DNA from: Chloroflexota bacterium
GTDB lineage: Bacteria > Chloroflexota > Anaerolineae > Anaerolineales > Villigracilaceae
NCBI GenBank assembly: GCA_024434165.1
Contig: QMIW01000023.1
Location: forward strand, 1 to 64,000
Direction of reading: 5' to 3'
Length of the DNA: 64,000 bases
Made by a program: the position numbers and the translations under genes. The notes below the pieces were generated by a model that was not told where the DNA came from, ran no database searches, and was given only the letters and a program-made list of their open reading frames with translations. Shown one piece after another: positions 43,593 through 51,316 of the stretch (positions are counted from its first letter, which is position 1; every line of letters begins with the position of its first letter).

Positions 43593-46181
43593 TCAGTTGT
43601 CATTTCGGGATAACTCCTTCAATATCGCCAGCGTTTCCATTTTGCCGCCCGTGCCGTTCTCGCCGCCGGGTCCCACACACGAGGGACAGCCGTCTTCGCA
43701 TTCGCATTCCTTCACCAATTCATAAGCGCGTTGAACGAGTTCATCATGAATTTCAAACAACCGCTGGCTGAAGCCGATTCCGGCAGGGACGAGATCGTAC
43801 AAAACGACGGCGGGTTTTCCACCCGCTGCCGACCACGCGGGTTCGGAGAAGACTCCCAGGTCGCGCGGGTCGCACATCAGGAACAGCGGCGCAAGGTTGC
43901 CGAGCGCAAACCCCAAGCCCGCCAGCCCGCTGCGCATCCGCACGTTCTGCTCCACTTTTTGATGACAAGTGCGGCAGAGCGTGACGAGATTTTCCAAGCG
44001 ATTTGCCTCTTCTTTGGATGTGAACGCGCGGAACGGGATTTTGTGATGCACGTCATGCTCGCGTGTGGATTCCACTGCGCCGCACACCTGACAGGTGAAC
44101 TGGTCCCGGCTGCGGACGGCGAATCTTATCTTCTGCCAATCCGCTCCGTAGTCGTTGGGGTCGTTGGTCCATGCGCCGGATTCGCGCAGGCGTTCGAGCG
44201 CGGCTTCGGAGAGGGTCAGCCAGTAGCCGGTGGTTTGCAGTTCGGAGGGCGGCATGTCCAGCGGTTCCAATCCCAGGTTTTCGTTGGTGAACCAGCGCAG
44301 TTTTTTGAAGCCGACGATCTGGGTTGTGACCTGGATTTCGCCATACCCTGCCTGCCCCCCTCTCCTGTTAGGAGAGGGGCTGGGGGTGAGGTCGGACAAA
44401 ATTTGAATCTCCGAACGCTGCTGCGCCTCGGTGTAGTAGTCCAAGCCAACGGGGATCAATTGTGCGATGTGATTTTCGAGATTGAGTTCCTGCACAAAAT
44501 ACTGCTGCGCCTCGTGCATGTAGATCGCGCTGGGGTGAACCATCCACGCGGCGGATTCGCCGTCCACGGTGCCGATGATTGTCGGTTTTCCATCTTCATC
44601 CGCCGCCTGCAAGACCACGCTTTGCGGCGAGGCGGAGCGCAGGGAAATGTTCGCGGCGGGATAAGCGTCCTGCATCCAGTAATATTTTTCGTCCGAGAAG
44701 TGCGCTTCGTTGTTGGAAGTTAGAAACTGGAGATACTCTTCGATGGTTTCCCATGACAACGAGCCGAACGACTCCCCTTTTTGAAACGGCAGTTCGAACA
44801 TGGCGCAGCGCAGATGCTCCAGCAGAATCAACAGGTGATTCGGGTTGACCAGCGCCTGTTCGGGCGACCTGCCAAAGAAGTATTCGGGATGATGCGCGAG
44901 GAATTGATCCAACGGATTGGGCGAAGCCACCAGCACGGAAACGGCTGGATCATCGCCGCGGCCCGCGCGCCCCGCCTGCTGCCGCGCGCTGGCAATGGTG
45001 CCCGGATACCCGACGAGAATCGCCGCACCCAAGCCGCCGATGTCAATGCCAAGTTCGAGGGCATTGGTGGCAACGACGGTTTTGACCGAGCCGTTACGTA
45101 AGCCTTGTTCGATCTCGCGGCGCTGGTGAGGGAGGTAGCCGGAGCGATAGCCGCGAATGGAAGAGCCGATATTCGATAATTCGGTGTTCGATCTTCGAAT
45201 ATCGAATATCGAATTTCCACCCTGCAAGTATGTCAAAATCATTTCCACCGTTCTTCTCGTGCGGGCAAAGACCACCGACTGAATGTCCCGCGCCAGCAGG
45301 TCGTTTGCCAGCCGCACGCTTTCGAGCAGGCTGCTCTTCCGCAAGCCGAGCGCCGCATCGGTGACGGGCGGATTGTAGATGATGAAGTGCCGCTCGCCGC
45401 GCGAGGAGCCGTCGTTGTCAATCAACTCAACGGGTTTTTCGATCAGGGCTTCGGCAAGTTCCTTCGGGTTGCCGATGGTAGCGGAAGCTAGAATAAATTT
45501 TGGCTTGCTTCCGTAAAAATCCACCACGCGCTTCAGCCTGCGGATGACGTTGGCGACGTGCGAACCGAAGACTCCGCGATAGGTGTGCGCCTCGTCAATG
45601 ACGATGAAATGGAGATTCGAGAAAAAGTCGCTCCAGTTGGCGTGATGCGGCAGGATGCCGGTGTGCAGCATGTCGGGATTGGACAGCACAATGCGGGCGT
45701 TTTTGCGGATGGAAGGGCGGTCTTTCTGCGGGGTATCGCCATCGTAAATTCCAGCGATTAGTGACCAGTGATCGGTGACCAGTTGACGCAACACTGATAA
45801 CTGATCACTGATGACTGATAACTGATCTTGCGCGAGGGCTTTGGTGGGAAATAAATACAACGCCCTTGCCTGCGGGTCTTCGAGCATGTTTGCGAGGACG
45901 GGCAGGTTGTAGGCGAGGGTCTTTCCGCTGGCGGTGCCGGTGGCAAGGATGACGTTTTGCCCGGCGCGGGTTTGATTCCATGCTTCGAATTGGTGGGAGT
46001 AGAGCGAGGAAACTCCACGCTTGGATAATGCCTCTCGAAGCGGAGCAGGCAGGTCGTTCGGAAAAGGATGCGGCTGCGCGGGACGGGGGGGAGTCGTCCG
46101 CCAGGCGGCGATGTTCGGCGCGGTATCTGCATCCCGTTTCCAAAAATCCAAAAGAGGCTGAAGGGTGTTCAAAGGATTCAT
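43593..46181 (-). CDS. DEAD/DEAH-box helicase (MrfA/YprA-like) with an inserted HNH domain and three repeat insertions
   Basis: An 862-residue superfamily 2 helicase. Walker A is ATGTASGKT (80-88), Walker B is VIDEAHTYRG and motif III is ILASATIGNP; VVATNALELGIDIGG and QQAGRAGRG are motifs V and VI. The C-terminal DUF1998-like region ends with a metal cluster at C826, C828, C832 and C835. An HNH domain (about 695-746: CQVCG, DVHHKIPF, LVTLCRTCH) sits inside that region. In-frame repeats occur at about 122-142, in a loop after helicase motif VI's precursor region, and before the HNH. MrfA proteins repair mitomycin-type damage; nuclease action is inferred. Confidence 0.88.
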   Translation of the reverse strand: MNPLNTLQPLLDFWKRDADTAPNIAAWRTTPPRPAQPHPFPNDLPAPLREALSKRGVSSLYSHQFEAWNQTRAGQNVILATGTASGKTLAYNLPVLANMLEDPQARALYLFPTKALAQDQLSVISDQLSVLRQLVTDHWSLIAGIYDGDTPQKDRPSIRKNARIVLSNPDMLHTGILPHHANWSDFFSNLHFIVIDEAHTYRGVFGSHVANVIRRLKRVVDFYGSKPKFILASATIGNPKELAEALIEKPVELIDNDGSSRGERHFIIYNPPVTDAALGLRKSSLLESVRLANDLLARDIQSVVFARTRRTVEMILTYLQGGNSIFDIRRSNTELSNIGSSIRGYRSGYLPHQRREIEQGLRNGSVKTVVATNALELGIDIGGLGAAILVGYPGTIASARQQAGRAGRGDDPAVSVLVASPNPLDQFLAHHPEYFFGRSPEQALVNPNHLLILLEHLRCAMFELPFQKGESFGSLSWETIEEYLQFLTSNNEAHFSDEKYYWMQDAYPAANISLRSASPQSVVLQAADEDGKPTIIGTVDGESAAWMVHPSAIYMHEAQQYFVQELNLENHIAQLIPVGLDYYTEAQQRSEIQILSDLTPSPSPNRRGGQAGYGEIQVTTQIVGFKKLRWFTNENLGLEPLDMPPSELQTTGYWLTLSEAALERLRESGAWTNDPNDYGADWQKIRFAVRSRDQFTCQVCGAVESTREHDVHHKIPFRAFTSKEEANRLENLVTLCRTCHQKVEQNVRMRSGLAGLGFALGNLAPLFLMCDPRDLGVFSEPAWSAAGGKPAVVLYDLVPAGIGFSQRLFEIHDELVQRAYELVKECECEDGCPSCVGPGGENGTGGKMETLAILKELSRNDN
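44345..44392. repeat. CCCTCTCC/GGAGAGGGG palindrome in frame in the helicase gene
   Basis: The same family as 1269 and 23487. It encodes Pro/Ser/Arg/Gly-rich residues about 60 residues before the HNH domain. Confidence 0.8.
45168..45216. repeat. ATTCGATATTCGA repeat in frame in the helicase gene
   Basis: Units of ATATCGAAT and ATTCGAT in both orientations. It encodes an Asn/Ser/Ile/Arg-rich loop within the second helicase domain. Confidence 0.8.
45754..45826. repeat. CAGTGATCAGTTATCAG repeat in frame in the helicase gene
   Basis: Units of ACTGATAACTGATCA and inverses. It encodes SVISDQLSVLRQLVTDHWSL between AQDQL and the conserved GIYDGDTP, where relatives have a few residues. Confidence 0.85.
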
Positions 46182-46207
46182 TAAGCCGGAGTCAATAGAA
46201 TTGTCGA

Positions 46208-47914
46208 ATGCGAAAAAAACTCTTGGTTTTGCTTGGCTTTCACGCATGTTGGGGAGTGGTGCTTGCGTTGAGTATATCAAAGTACGGCTTGGGCGTTTCG
46301 ACGGACGCCACCGCCTATATGTTCGCCGGCGTGAACTGGATCCGCGGGGACGGACTGATTGATTTCAGCGGCGGGGGCTATGTTTTGTGGCCCCCGCTTT
46401 ACCCGATGCTGATCGGCTTTCTGCATCTCACGGGTTTGAGTGCGTTTGCCGCCGCGCATGTGATTCAATTTGCAGCGTATGCGCTCGCGGCTTATGCATC
46501 GTCGGCGCTTTTGCTGAAACTTTTTCCAGACGATTTTGCGTTTGCCTTTCTCGGCGCATTTTTGATCGCCGTCGCCCCGGTTTCGATCTCCACGTTTTTG
46601 ATGGTGGGCACCGATTATCTTTTCATGCTTTTTCCCATCGCCGCCGCGCTCCTGCTTCAGCGATATTCTGAAAAAGGGGATTGGGCGAGCCTGACCCTGC
46701 TCGGCTTGACCGCATCCCTTGCCATGCTCACCCGTTATATCGGATACGCGCTCGTTCTTTCCGCGCTGACGGCGGTTCTGTTCGCTTCGAGCGGACCGCC
46801 GCTGAAACGAATCCTGCGTGCCGCTTACGCAGGCATGTTTTCCCTCGTCCCGTTTTTGTGGATGCTCAATACCTGGCTTGCCACCAATGGGTTGCGCCGC
46901 CCGCCGCTTTCATTTAGCGAGTACGCCGCGCAATTCACCGCCGGCGTGATTGCCATGTTCACCGTCAACGTGCCGGATGCGGCAAATATCACGATGCTGC
47001 ATCATTGGATGGTGTGGGGGTGGGTGGTTTTGGCGGCAATTCTGCTTTTCGTTCTCTCGCGGCGCGTGAAGGTCTTCACGCCAATGACCATATTCCTGTT
47101 TGGGTTCGGAATGATCTACACCGCCGCTTTGTTTGGCACCGCATTGATCGCGTACTTCAATCGCCTGTGGGGGCGCTTTCAACTGCCGGATTATGTGCCC
47201 GTGATCGTCCTGTTCCTGCTGGTCATCGGGCATGGGCTGCGTTATTTGAGGGAACGCCGCTCCGGTTGGTTTGTTCCGGCGGCGCTGCTGGGCGCCGGTT
47301 TCCTGCTGTTTATCAGCGTATTGCAGTTCAACCGGACGGTGCTGCTGCTGCGCGACGCCGTTCATGGAATCATCCCGGAGAACGGCGTCAACACGCAGGA
47401 AATGAACGAGAATTCGATCATCCGCTATTGGAAGGAAAATCCGCCGGAAGGGGCATATCGCCTGTTTGCAAATTACCCGGCGGCGGCGGCGTTCCATACC
47501 CGTCACAGTGCGCAAGCCTCGCCGCGAAAGACTCCGGTTTACGGTGATGAGGTCTACCCGTTGGAGGATTACATCGGCTATCTATTTCCCGATGACCAGC
47601 CGGTTTATCTGCTGTGGATCGAGCCGAATGTTTACGAACATGTGTACCTGCCGCATGAACTTGCCCCCATCGCGGAGATTGAAGTGATCTTCGAAAACGA
47701 AGACGGCGGAATCTACCGTCTACACCCCGCCCGGCAGGCGTTCGCCTGCATGCAGGGAACGGAACGCCCATGCGCCCACGGCGAGCGGAAACCAGAACGT
47801 CACGGCGCGATAAAGGAGGGTGATGACCACCGCCTGGCTCCAGTTGACGTTCAGCGAACTCAGTGCAAGAGGCATGATGCCTTCGACGATGCCAATGCCG
47901 GACGGCGTGGGTGA
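46208..47914 (+). CDS. GT39-like membrane glycosyltransferase; 3' end overlaps the next gene
   Basis: A 568-residue polytopic membrane protein. STDATAYMFAGVNWIRGDGL near the N-terminus holds an acidic motif after TM1, and YVLWPPLYPMLIGFLHLTG follows, as in dolichyl-phosphate-mannose-type (GT39/83) enzymes. About ten helices are predicted, then an extracytoplasmic C-terminal region. The natural end appears to be near DGGIYRLHP (about residue 500). The last 65 or so codons run antisense through the convergent gene and look like noise (many Arg/His/Gln), so a lost stop or a sequence error is possible. Divergent from the helicase gene by 26 bases. Confidence 0.8.
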   Translation: MRKKLLVLLGFHACWGVVLALSISKYGLGVSTDATAYMFAGVNWIRGDGLIDFSGGGYVLWPPLYPMLIGFLHLTGLSAFAAAHVIQFAAYALAAYASSALLLKLFPDDFAFAFLGAFLIAVAPVSISTFLMVGTDYLFMLFPIAAALLLQRYSEKGDWASLTLLGLTASLAMLTRYIGYALVLSALTAVLFASSGPPLKRILRAAYAGMFSLVPFLWMLNTWLATNGLRRPPLSFSEYAAQFTAGVIAMFTVNVPDAANITMLHHWMVWGWVVLAAILLFVLSRRVKVFTPMTIFLFGFGMIYTAALFGTALIAYFNRLWGRFQLPDYVPVIVLFLLVIGHGLRYLRERRSGWFVPAALLGAGFLLFISVLQFNRTVLLLRDAVHGIIPENGVNTQEMNENSIIRYWKENPPEGAYRLFANYPAAAAFHTRHSAQASPRKTPVYGDEVYPLEDYIGYLFPDDQPVYLLWIEPNVYEHVYLPHELAPIAEIEVIFENEDGGIYRLHPARQAFACMQGTERPCAHGERKPERHGAIKEGDDHRLAPVDVQRTQCKRHDAFDDANAGRRG

Positions 47915-48733
47915 AACGATGAGAAAAAGATACGCCATCGAAAACCCGGCAATAATGGTGCCAGCCGAAAAGGGCACCTCGAAGGAGAGAAACGCGCAGA
48001 CCAGGATCAGCATCAGCAGTCCCTTGTCGAAGATGCCCCACAACACCGGGCGAATCAGGCTGGACGGTTTTTCCGTCAGTCCGGAAAAACCGTCCGCGAT
48101 CTCGTGCGCGAATTCATGCGCGCGCGCTTCGCTGAGGTAATTTTCCCTGCGGAAAAGATGCACCACCCGGTTGACCCCGCGCGCCAGTTTTGCGAGCAGA
48201 TTTCCGAGCTTCTCCGCAGACCGATACCCCGCATACAATACCGAGCCGTAAGTGACTGCGATCCCGAACAGGAAAAGCGATGCCGAGATTTCCCCCGCGT
48301 TCAAATCGTTGCGGCGGACAAGGACGACCAGCCCCAGGGCGAGGATGACGAGGAACGCCGCCTGGTCGAGCAGGAGGAACAACGCCGCCGCCACCGTAAC
48401 CTTGCCAGCGGGGTGCCCGCGCCGCCGGGCTTCGGCTGCGAAGAGCGCAACCCCGCCCGCCCCGGCGGTGGGCGCCACCACATTGATAAAGTTCGCCGCC
48501 GCGGCGATGCGGCTGAGGGTCAGCACGTTTTCATGGACGCCGAGCAGGTGAAAAATGGATTGGTACATCCGTCCGCTGGCGACGAACCAGATGATTTGAA
48601 TCAAAAGCGCGAGCAGGAAGAATCCCAAATGCGCCTTTTGCAGGGTGAGGAGAATGGTCTCCAGTTCGCTGAAACTGAGCGCCACCACGATTGCGCCCAG
48701 GAACAGAACCACCACGGCAAAAAGTTTCTTCAT
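47720..48733 (-). CDS. Lysylphosphatidylglycerol-synthase/flippase-like TM protein (UPF0104)
   Basis: A 337-residue integral membrane protein with about eight helices. It has the UPF0104/AglD features: SRIAAAANFINVVAPTAGAGGVAL, with conserved Asn and Pro-Thr-Gly, and FLIVSPTPSGIGIVEGIMPLAL near the C-terminus. Relatives act as lipid or polyprenyl-sugar flippases, or as the transmembrane part of MprF without the synthase domain, which is missing here. The start 48733 was chosen because the first helix begins there. It overlaps the convergent gene by 195 bases. Confidence 0.85.
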   Translation of the reverse strand: MKKLFAVVVLFLGAIVVALSFSELETILLTLQKAHLGFFLLALLIQIIWFVASGRMYQSIFHLLGVHENVLTLSRIAAAANFINVVAPTAGAGGVALFAAEARRRGHPAGKVTVAAALFLLLDQAAFLVILALGLVVLVRRNDLNAGEISASLFLFGIAVTYGSVLYAGYRSAEKLGNLLAKLARGVNRVVHLFRRENYLSEARAHEFAHEIADGFSGLTEKPSSLIRPVLWGIFDKGLLMLILVCAFLSFEVPFSAGTIIAGFSMAYLFLIVSPTPSGIGIVEGIMPLALSSLNVNWSQAVVITLLYRAVTFWFPLAVGAWAFRSLHAGERLPGGV

Positions 48734-48912
48734 TTCGACAGGTTTTCCTTTGTTGGCTCGATGTTTTGTTTTCTCCTGTAAAGACAGGGGATGGGGGATT
48801 CGGCTTCCGCGCCGGGTCGAGGAAAACGGATCCACTTCGCAGTTTGCATTGTAACAAAACATCCGGCAGCCTGCATTTCTCGTCCTCTGAAGGGGACATT
48901 TCTACTTTGGGC

Positions 48913-49062
48913 TAAGTAGTCGGTCGAAATAAATTTTACAAAAATACGCTCCCGGCGGCGTCCCCGCCGCCGAGGACGGCGGCATGAGCAGGAATTTGTT
49001 TTCTAAAAAGACGGCGGCATGAGCAGGAATTTGTTTTCTAAAAACTTATGACCGACTACTTA
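48913..49062. mobile_element. MITE-like element with 13-base perfect inverted ends and internal 35-base tandem repeat
   Basis: TAAGTAGTCGGTC (48913-48925) and GACCGACTACTTA (49050-49062) are exact inverses. Taking the outer TA as target duplication, the element starts AGTAGTCGG. It carries GGCGGCGTCCCCGCCGCC (shared with 13988-14075) and two exact copies of a 35-base unit (48975-49009, 49010-49044). It is non-coding. Confidence 0.7.
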
Positions 49063-49080
49063 ACACTGCATTTCAGGCTA

Positions 49081-49109
49081 TTGACAAACTTCATTCACTG
49101 AATTATGAT
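49081..49109 (+). promoter_or_regulatory. Promoter of the Rrf2 gene
   Basis: TTGACA, exactly 17 bases, then TATGAT: a strong sigma-70 promoter. The predicted start is near 49116, directly before the candidate operator. Confidence 0.85.
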
Positions 49110-49117
49110 GAAAACGA

Positions 49118-49140
49118 ATAAAGTCTATTTTTCCAGTAGG
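49118..49140 (-). promoter_or_regulatory. Candidate Rrf2 operator upstream of rrf2
   Basis: On the minus strand this reads CCTACT-N6-ATAGACTTTAT, identical outside the spacer to the site before tauE at 49653-49675. It covers the start of the transcript, fitting autorepression. Confidence 0.6.
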
Positions 49141-49153
49141 AGTTATATAGGAA

Positions 49154-49612
49154 ATGCGGCTATCCAAGCGCGGCGAATATGGACTGCGAGCCATGATCGC
49201 ACTGGCAGAACCCGCCGAAACGGGCAATGCCCCACATATGATGCAGATCAAGGAGATCGCCCAGCGCGAACACATCTCTGCCAAATTCCTGGAGCAAATT
49301 CTGCTGGCGCTCAAGAACAATGGTCTGCTGCACAGCAAGATGGGAGTCGGAGGCGGGTATTACCTGGCAAAGCCCGCCAAAGAAATCACACTGGGGCAGA
49401 TCTTCCGCGTGCTGGATGGACCTGTGGCTCCCGTGAAGTGCGTCAGCCAGATGGCGTACGAACCATGCGGCTGCCCAGACGAGGAGACATGCGGCTTGCG
49501 CCTGGTGATGGGCGACGTGCGCAACGCCATTGCAGGCATCCTCGATCACACCTCGCTGGCGGATGTGACCAGCCGCCAAAACGCGATCCGCAAAAAACTT
49601 GGCGTGAAGTAG
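49154..49612 (+). CDS. Rrf2-family transcriptional regulator with four-cysteine motif
   Basis: A 152-residue winged-helix regulator. MRLSKRGEYGLRAMIALAE is the family opening, and IAQREHISAKFLEQILLALKNNGLL is the recognition helix and wing. C96, C105, C107 and C113 form a cluster-like set, spaced C-x8-C-x-C-x5-C rather than the IscR C-x5-C-x5-C, so [2Fe-2S] binding or another sensing mode is open. TAGGAG precedes the ATG. It probably controls itself and the adjacent TauE gene, since both carry the same operator-like sequence. CymR- or NsrR-like roles are possible. Confidence 0.9.
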   Translation: MRLSKRGEYGLRAMIALAEPAETGNAPHMMQIKEIAQREHISAKFLEQILLALKNNGLLHSKMGVGGGYYLAKPAKEITLGQIFRVLDGPVAPVKCVSQMAYEPCGCPDEETCGLRLVMGDVRNAIAGILDHTSLADVTSRQNAIRKKLGVK

Positions 49613-49652
49613 AAACGCGCGATGGGTGCCGCGTTTTTATTTCGACGAAAAG

Positions 49653-49675
49653 CCTACTTGTATTATAGACTTTAT
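49653..49675 (+). promoter_or_regulatory. Candidate Rrf2 operator upstream of tauE
   Basis: CCTACT, a 6-base spacer and ATAGACTTTAT, matching the inverted site upstream of rrf2. It overlaps the likely tauE promoter region; no clean -35/-10 pair was found there. Confidence 0.6.
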
Positions 49676-49721
49676 GATATTTTGACATTTCAGAGTAATC
49701 AACACAGAAAAGGAGTCATAT

Positions 49722-50477
49722 ATGGAACTGTCAATTCTTATGTATGTGCTGGTGGGCTTTCTAGCCCAAATGATAGACGGCGCGCTAGGTATGGCGTACG
49801 GCGTCAGTTCGAACACCTTTCTTTTGAGTCTCGGCATTCCCCCTGCCGCCGCATCTGCCAGTGTGCACATGGCGGAGGTGGTGACCACCGGCGTTTCAGG
49901 CGCCTCGCACTGGAAGTTGGGCAACGTGGATTGGAAACTCGTTCGGCGTTTGCTCATTCCGGGGGTCATCGGGGGCGCGGCAGGCGCTTACCTGCTGACA
50001 TCCATTGACGGCAACATCATCAAGCCTTACATCGCTGTGTATCTGCTCGTCATGGGCGGTGTAATCGTCTACAAGGCGTTCACGCTCCAGCCGCGCAACA
50101 AGCCCGACGGCTATCATGGACCACGCGTGAGCCTGCTTGGTTTGCTCGGTGGATTCTGCGATGCCATTGGCGGCGGCGGTTGGGGACCGGTCGTCACTTC
50201 TACACTGGTGGCGCGCGGGAAAAATCCGCGCATGACAATCGGTTCGGTAAACTTCTCGGAGTTCTTTGTCACCCTGATCCAGTCCATTTTGTTTGTGTTG
50301 ACACTGACATTTGGGGAGTATTGGCAGATCATCCTGGGACTCTTGATAGGCGGGGTTGCCGCCGCACCGATTGCCGCAAAGGCGGCGCAAAAACTGCCCA
50401 TGAAAGCCCTGATGATATTTGTGGGAGTTTTGATCATCGCGCTCAGCATTCGGACCCTGATTCTGGCGTTGAGTTAG
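49722..50477 (+). CDS. TauE/SafE-family sulfite or sulfur-anion exporter
   Basis: A 251-residue membrane protein with about eight helices in two repeats. FLAQMIDGALGMAYGV (N-repeat) and LLGGFCDAIGGGGWGPVVTSTLV (C-repeat) are the family's inverted-repeat motifs. Members move sulfite, sulfoacetate or related anions. The gene is 109 bases after an Rrf2 regulator gene and shares an operator-like site with it, suggesting induction by a sulfur or redox signal. AAAGGAG precedes the ATG. Confidence 0.9.
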   Translation: MELSILMYVLVGFLAQMIDGALGMAYGVSSNTFLLSLGIPPAAASASVHMAEVVTTGVSGASHWKLGNVDWKLVRRLLIPGVIGGAAGAYLLTSIDGNIIKPYIAVYLLVMGGVIVYKAFTLQPRNKPDGYHGPRVSLLGLLGGFCDAIGGGGWGPVVTSTLVARGKNPRMTIGSVNFSEFFVTLIQSILFVLTLTFGEYWQIILGLLIGGVAAAPIAAKAAQKLPMKALMIFVGVLIIALSIRTLILALS

Positions 50478-50480
50478 CGT

Positions 50481-50571
50481 GGTTGTGCAGGTGAGCAGGT
50501 GCACAAGCAGCAGTCAAACATGGCTGCCTGTGTACCTGTTTCCCTGTGTACCTATTCCCCTGTTTACGTCC
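50481..50571. repeat. CAGGTGAGCAGGTGCACA-type palindromic repeat
   Basis: CAGGTGAGCAGGTGCACAAG is echoed by an inverse (GTGTACCTGTTTCCCTGTGT) and more CCTGTT units. It lies between convergent tauE and the ICMT-like gene. A short relative (GGTAAACAGGTATACAG) precedes the T-box at 16675. Confidence 0.7.
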
Positions 50572-51270
50572 TCACCAAATTCCCGGCATCAAACGATACC
50601 TCGTCTTTTGCGCGTACTCTTTGTAGCCGGGCAGTTCTTCCTGCAGGGTTTTATCTTCCAACGCCGTGCGGGCGATCATTACGACTCCAAGCAGGAGGGT
50701 GGGAATCCATGCCCAGAGCGAATCCAACAACAGGGGGATGAAAAGATAGCCCAACATGCCGCCCGCGTAGCCGGGATGGCGCACGATGCGATAGGGACCC
50801 GTGCTGACCACGTGATGTCCGCGTTCGGTTTGGATGCGCACCGTGCCGGAGAAGAAGCGGTTCTCGATCAGCGCCCACGAGGAAAAACCATAACCGAGGA
50901 TGATGCCGGTTAGCGCAACCAGACTCACAGTCAGGTTTGAAGCGGGGGACCAGCCAAAGAGTCTATCCAGCCCGGCGACGGTCAAAATCAGAAGGGAGCC
51001 GAGTCCCAGCAGCGGGGCGAGGATTTTATCCCACGATTTCGTATCCTTTGCATCCATGAAGCGGGCGCGTTCCCTGATCAGGTCGGGGTGACGCTGACCG
51101 GCAAGCACGCGGCTGATGACGAACGCGAGGATGCTTGCAACGGCGTACGCCCATGCCTGCCACCAGCCCCATTGACCGGAAATGAGCATCGGAAGGAACG
51201 GCGCAACGACCACGATGAGGAGCATCTGGATCACGACGCGCAGTGTGAAGGTTCGCTTGGTTTCAGACAT
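50572..51270 (-). CDS. Isoprenylcysteine carboxyl methyltransferase-like membrane protein
   Basis: A 232-residue protein with about five helices. GPYRIVRHPGYAGGML is the ICMT/PEMT signature for SAM and substrate binding. EDKTLQEELPGYKEYAQKTRYRLMPGIW completes the C-terminal motif. Bacterial members methylate unknown lipids or isoprenoid groups. The start 51270 precedes SETKRTFTLR and TM1; a longer frame runs into the divergent nfeD promoter. Confidence 0.9.
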   Translation of the reverse strand: MSETKRTFTLRVVIQMLLIVVVAPFLPMLISGQWGWWQAWAYAVASILAFVISRVLAGQRHPDLIRERARFMDAKDTKSWDKILAPLLGLGSLLILTVAGLDRLFGWSPASNLTVSLVALTGIILGYGFSSWALIENRFFSGTVRIQTERGHHVVSTGPYRIVRHPGYAGGMLGYLFIPLLLDSLWAWIPTLLLGVVMIARTALEDKTLQEELPGYKEYAQKTRYRLMPGIW

Positions 51271-51288
51271 AATGCCCTCCATAACCAT

Positions 51289-51294
51289 TATAAT
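51289..51294 (+). promoter_or_regulatory. -10 box of nfeD
   Basis: A consensus TATAAT ends 10 bases before the in-frame ATG at 51305 and 22 before the one at 51317. There is no ribosome binding site between, so the leader is short or absent. Confidence 0.5.
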
Positions 51295-51316
51295 AATTCG
51301 AGAAATGGATGCAACC

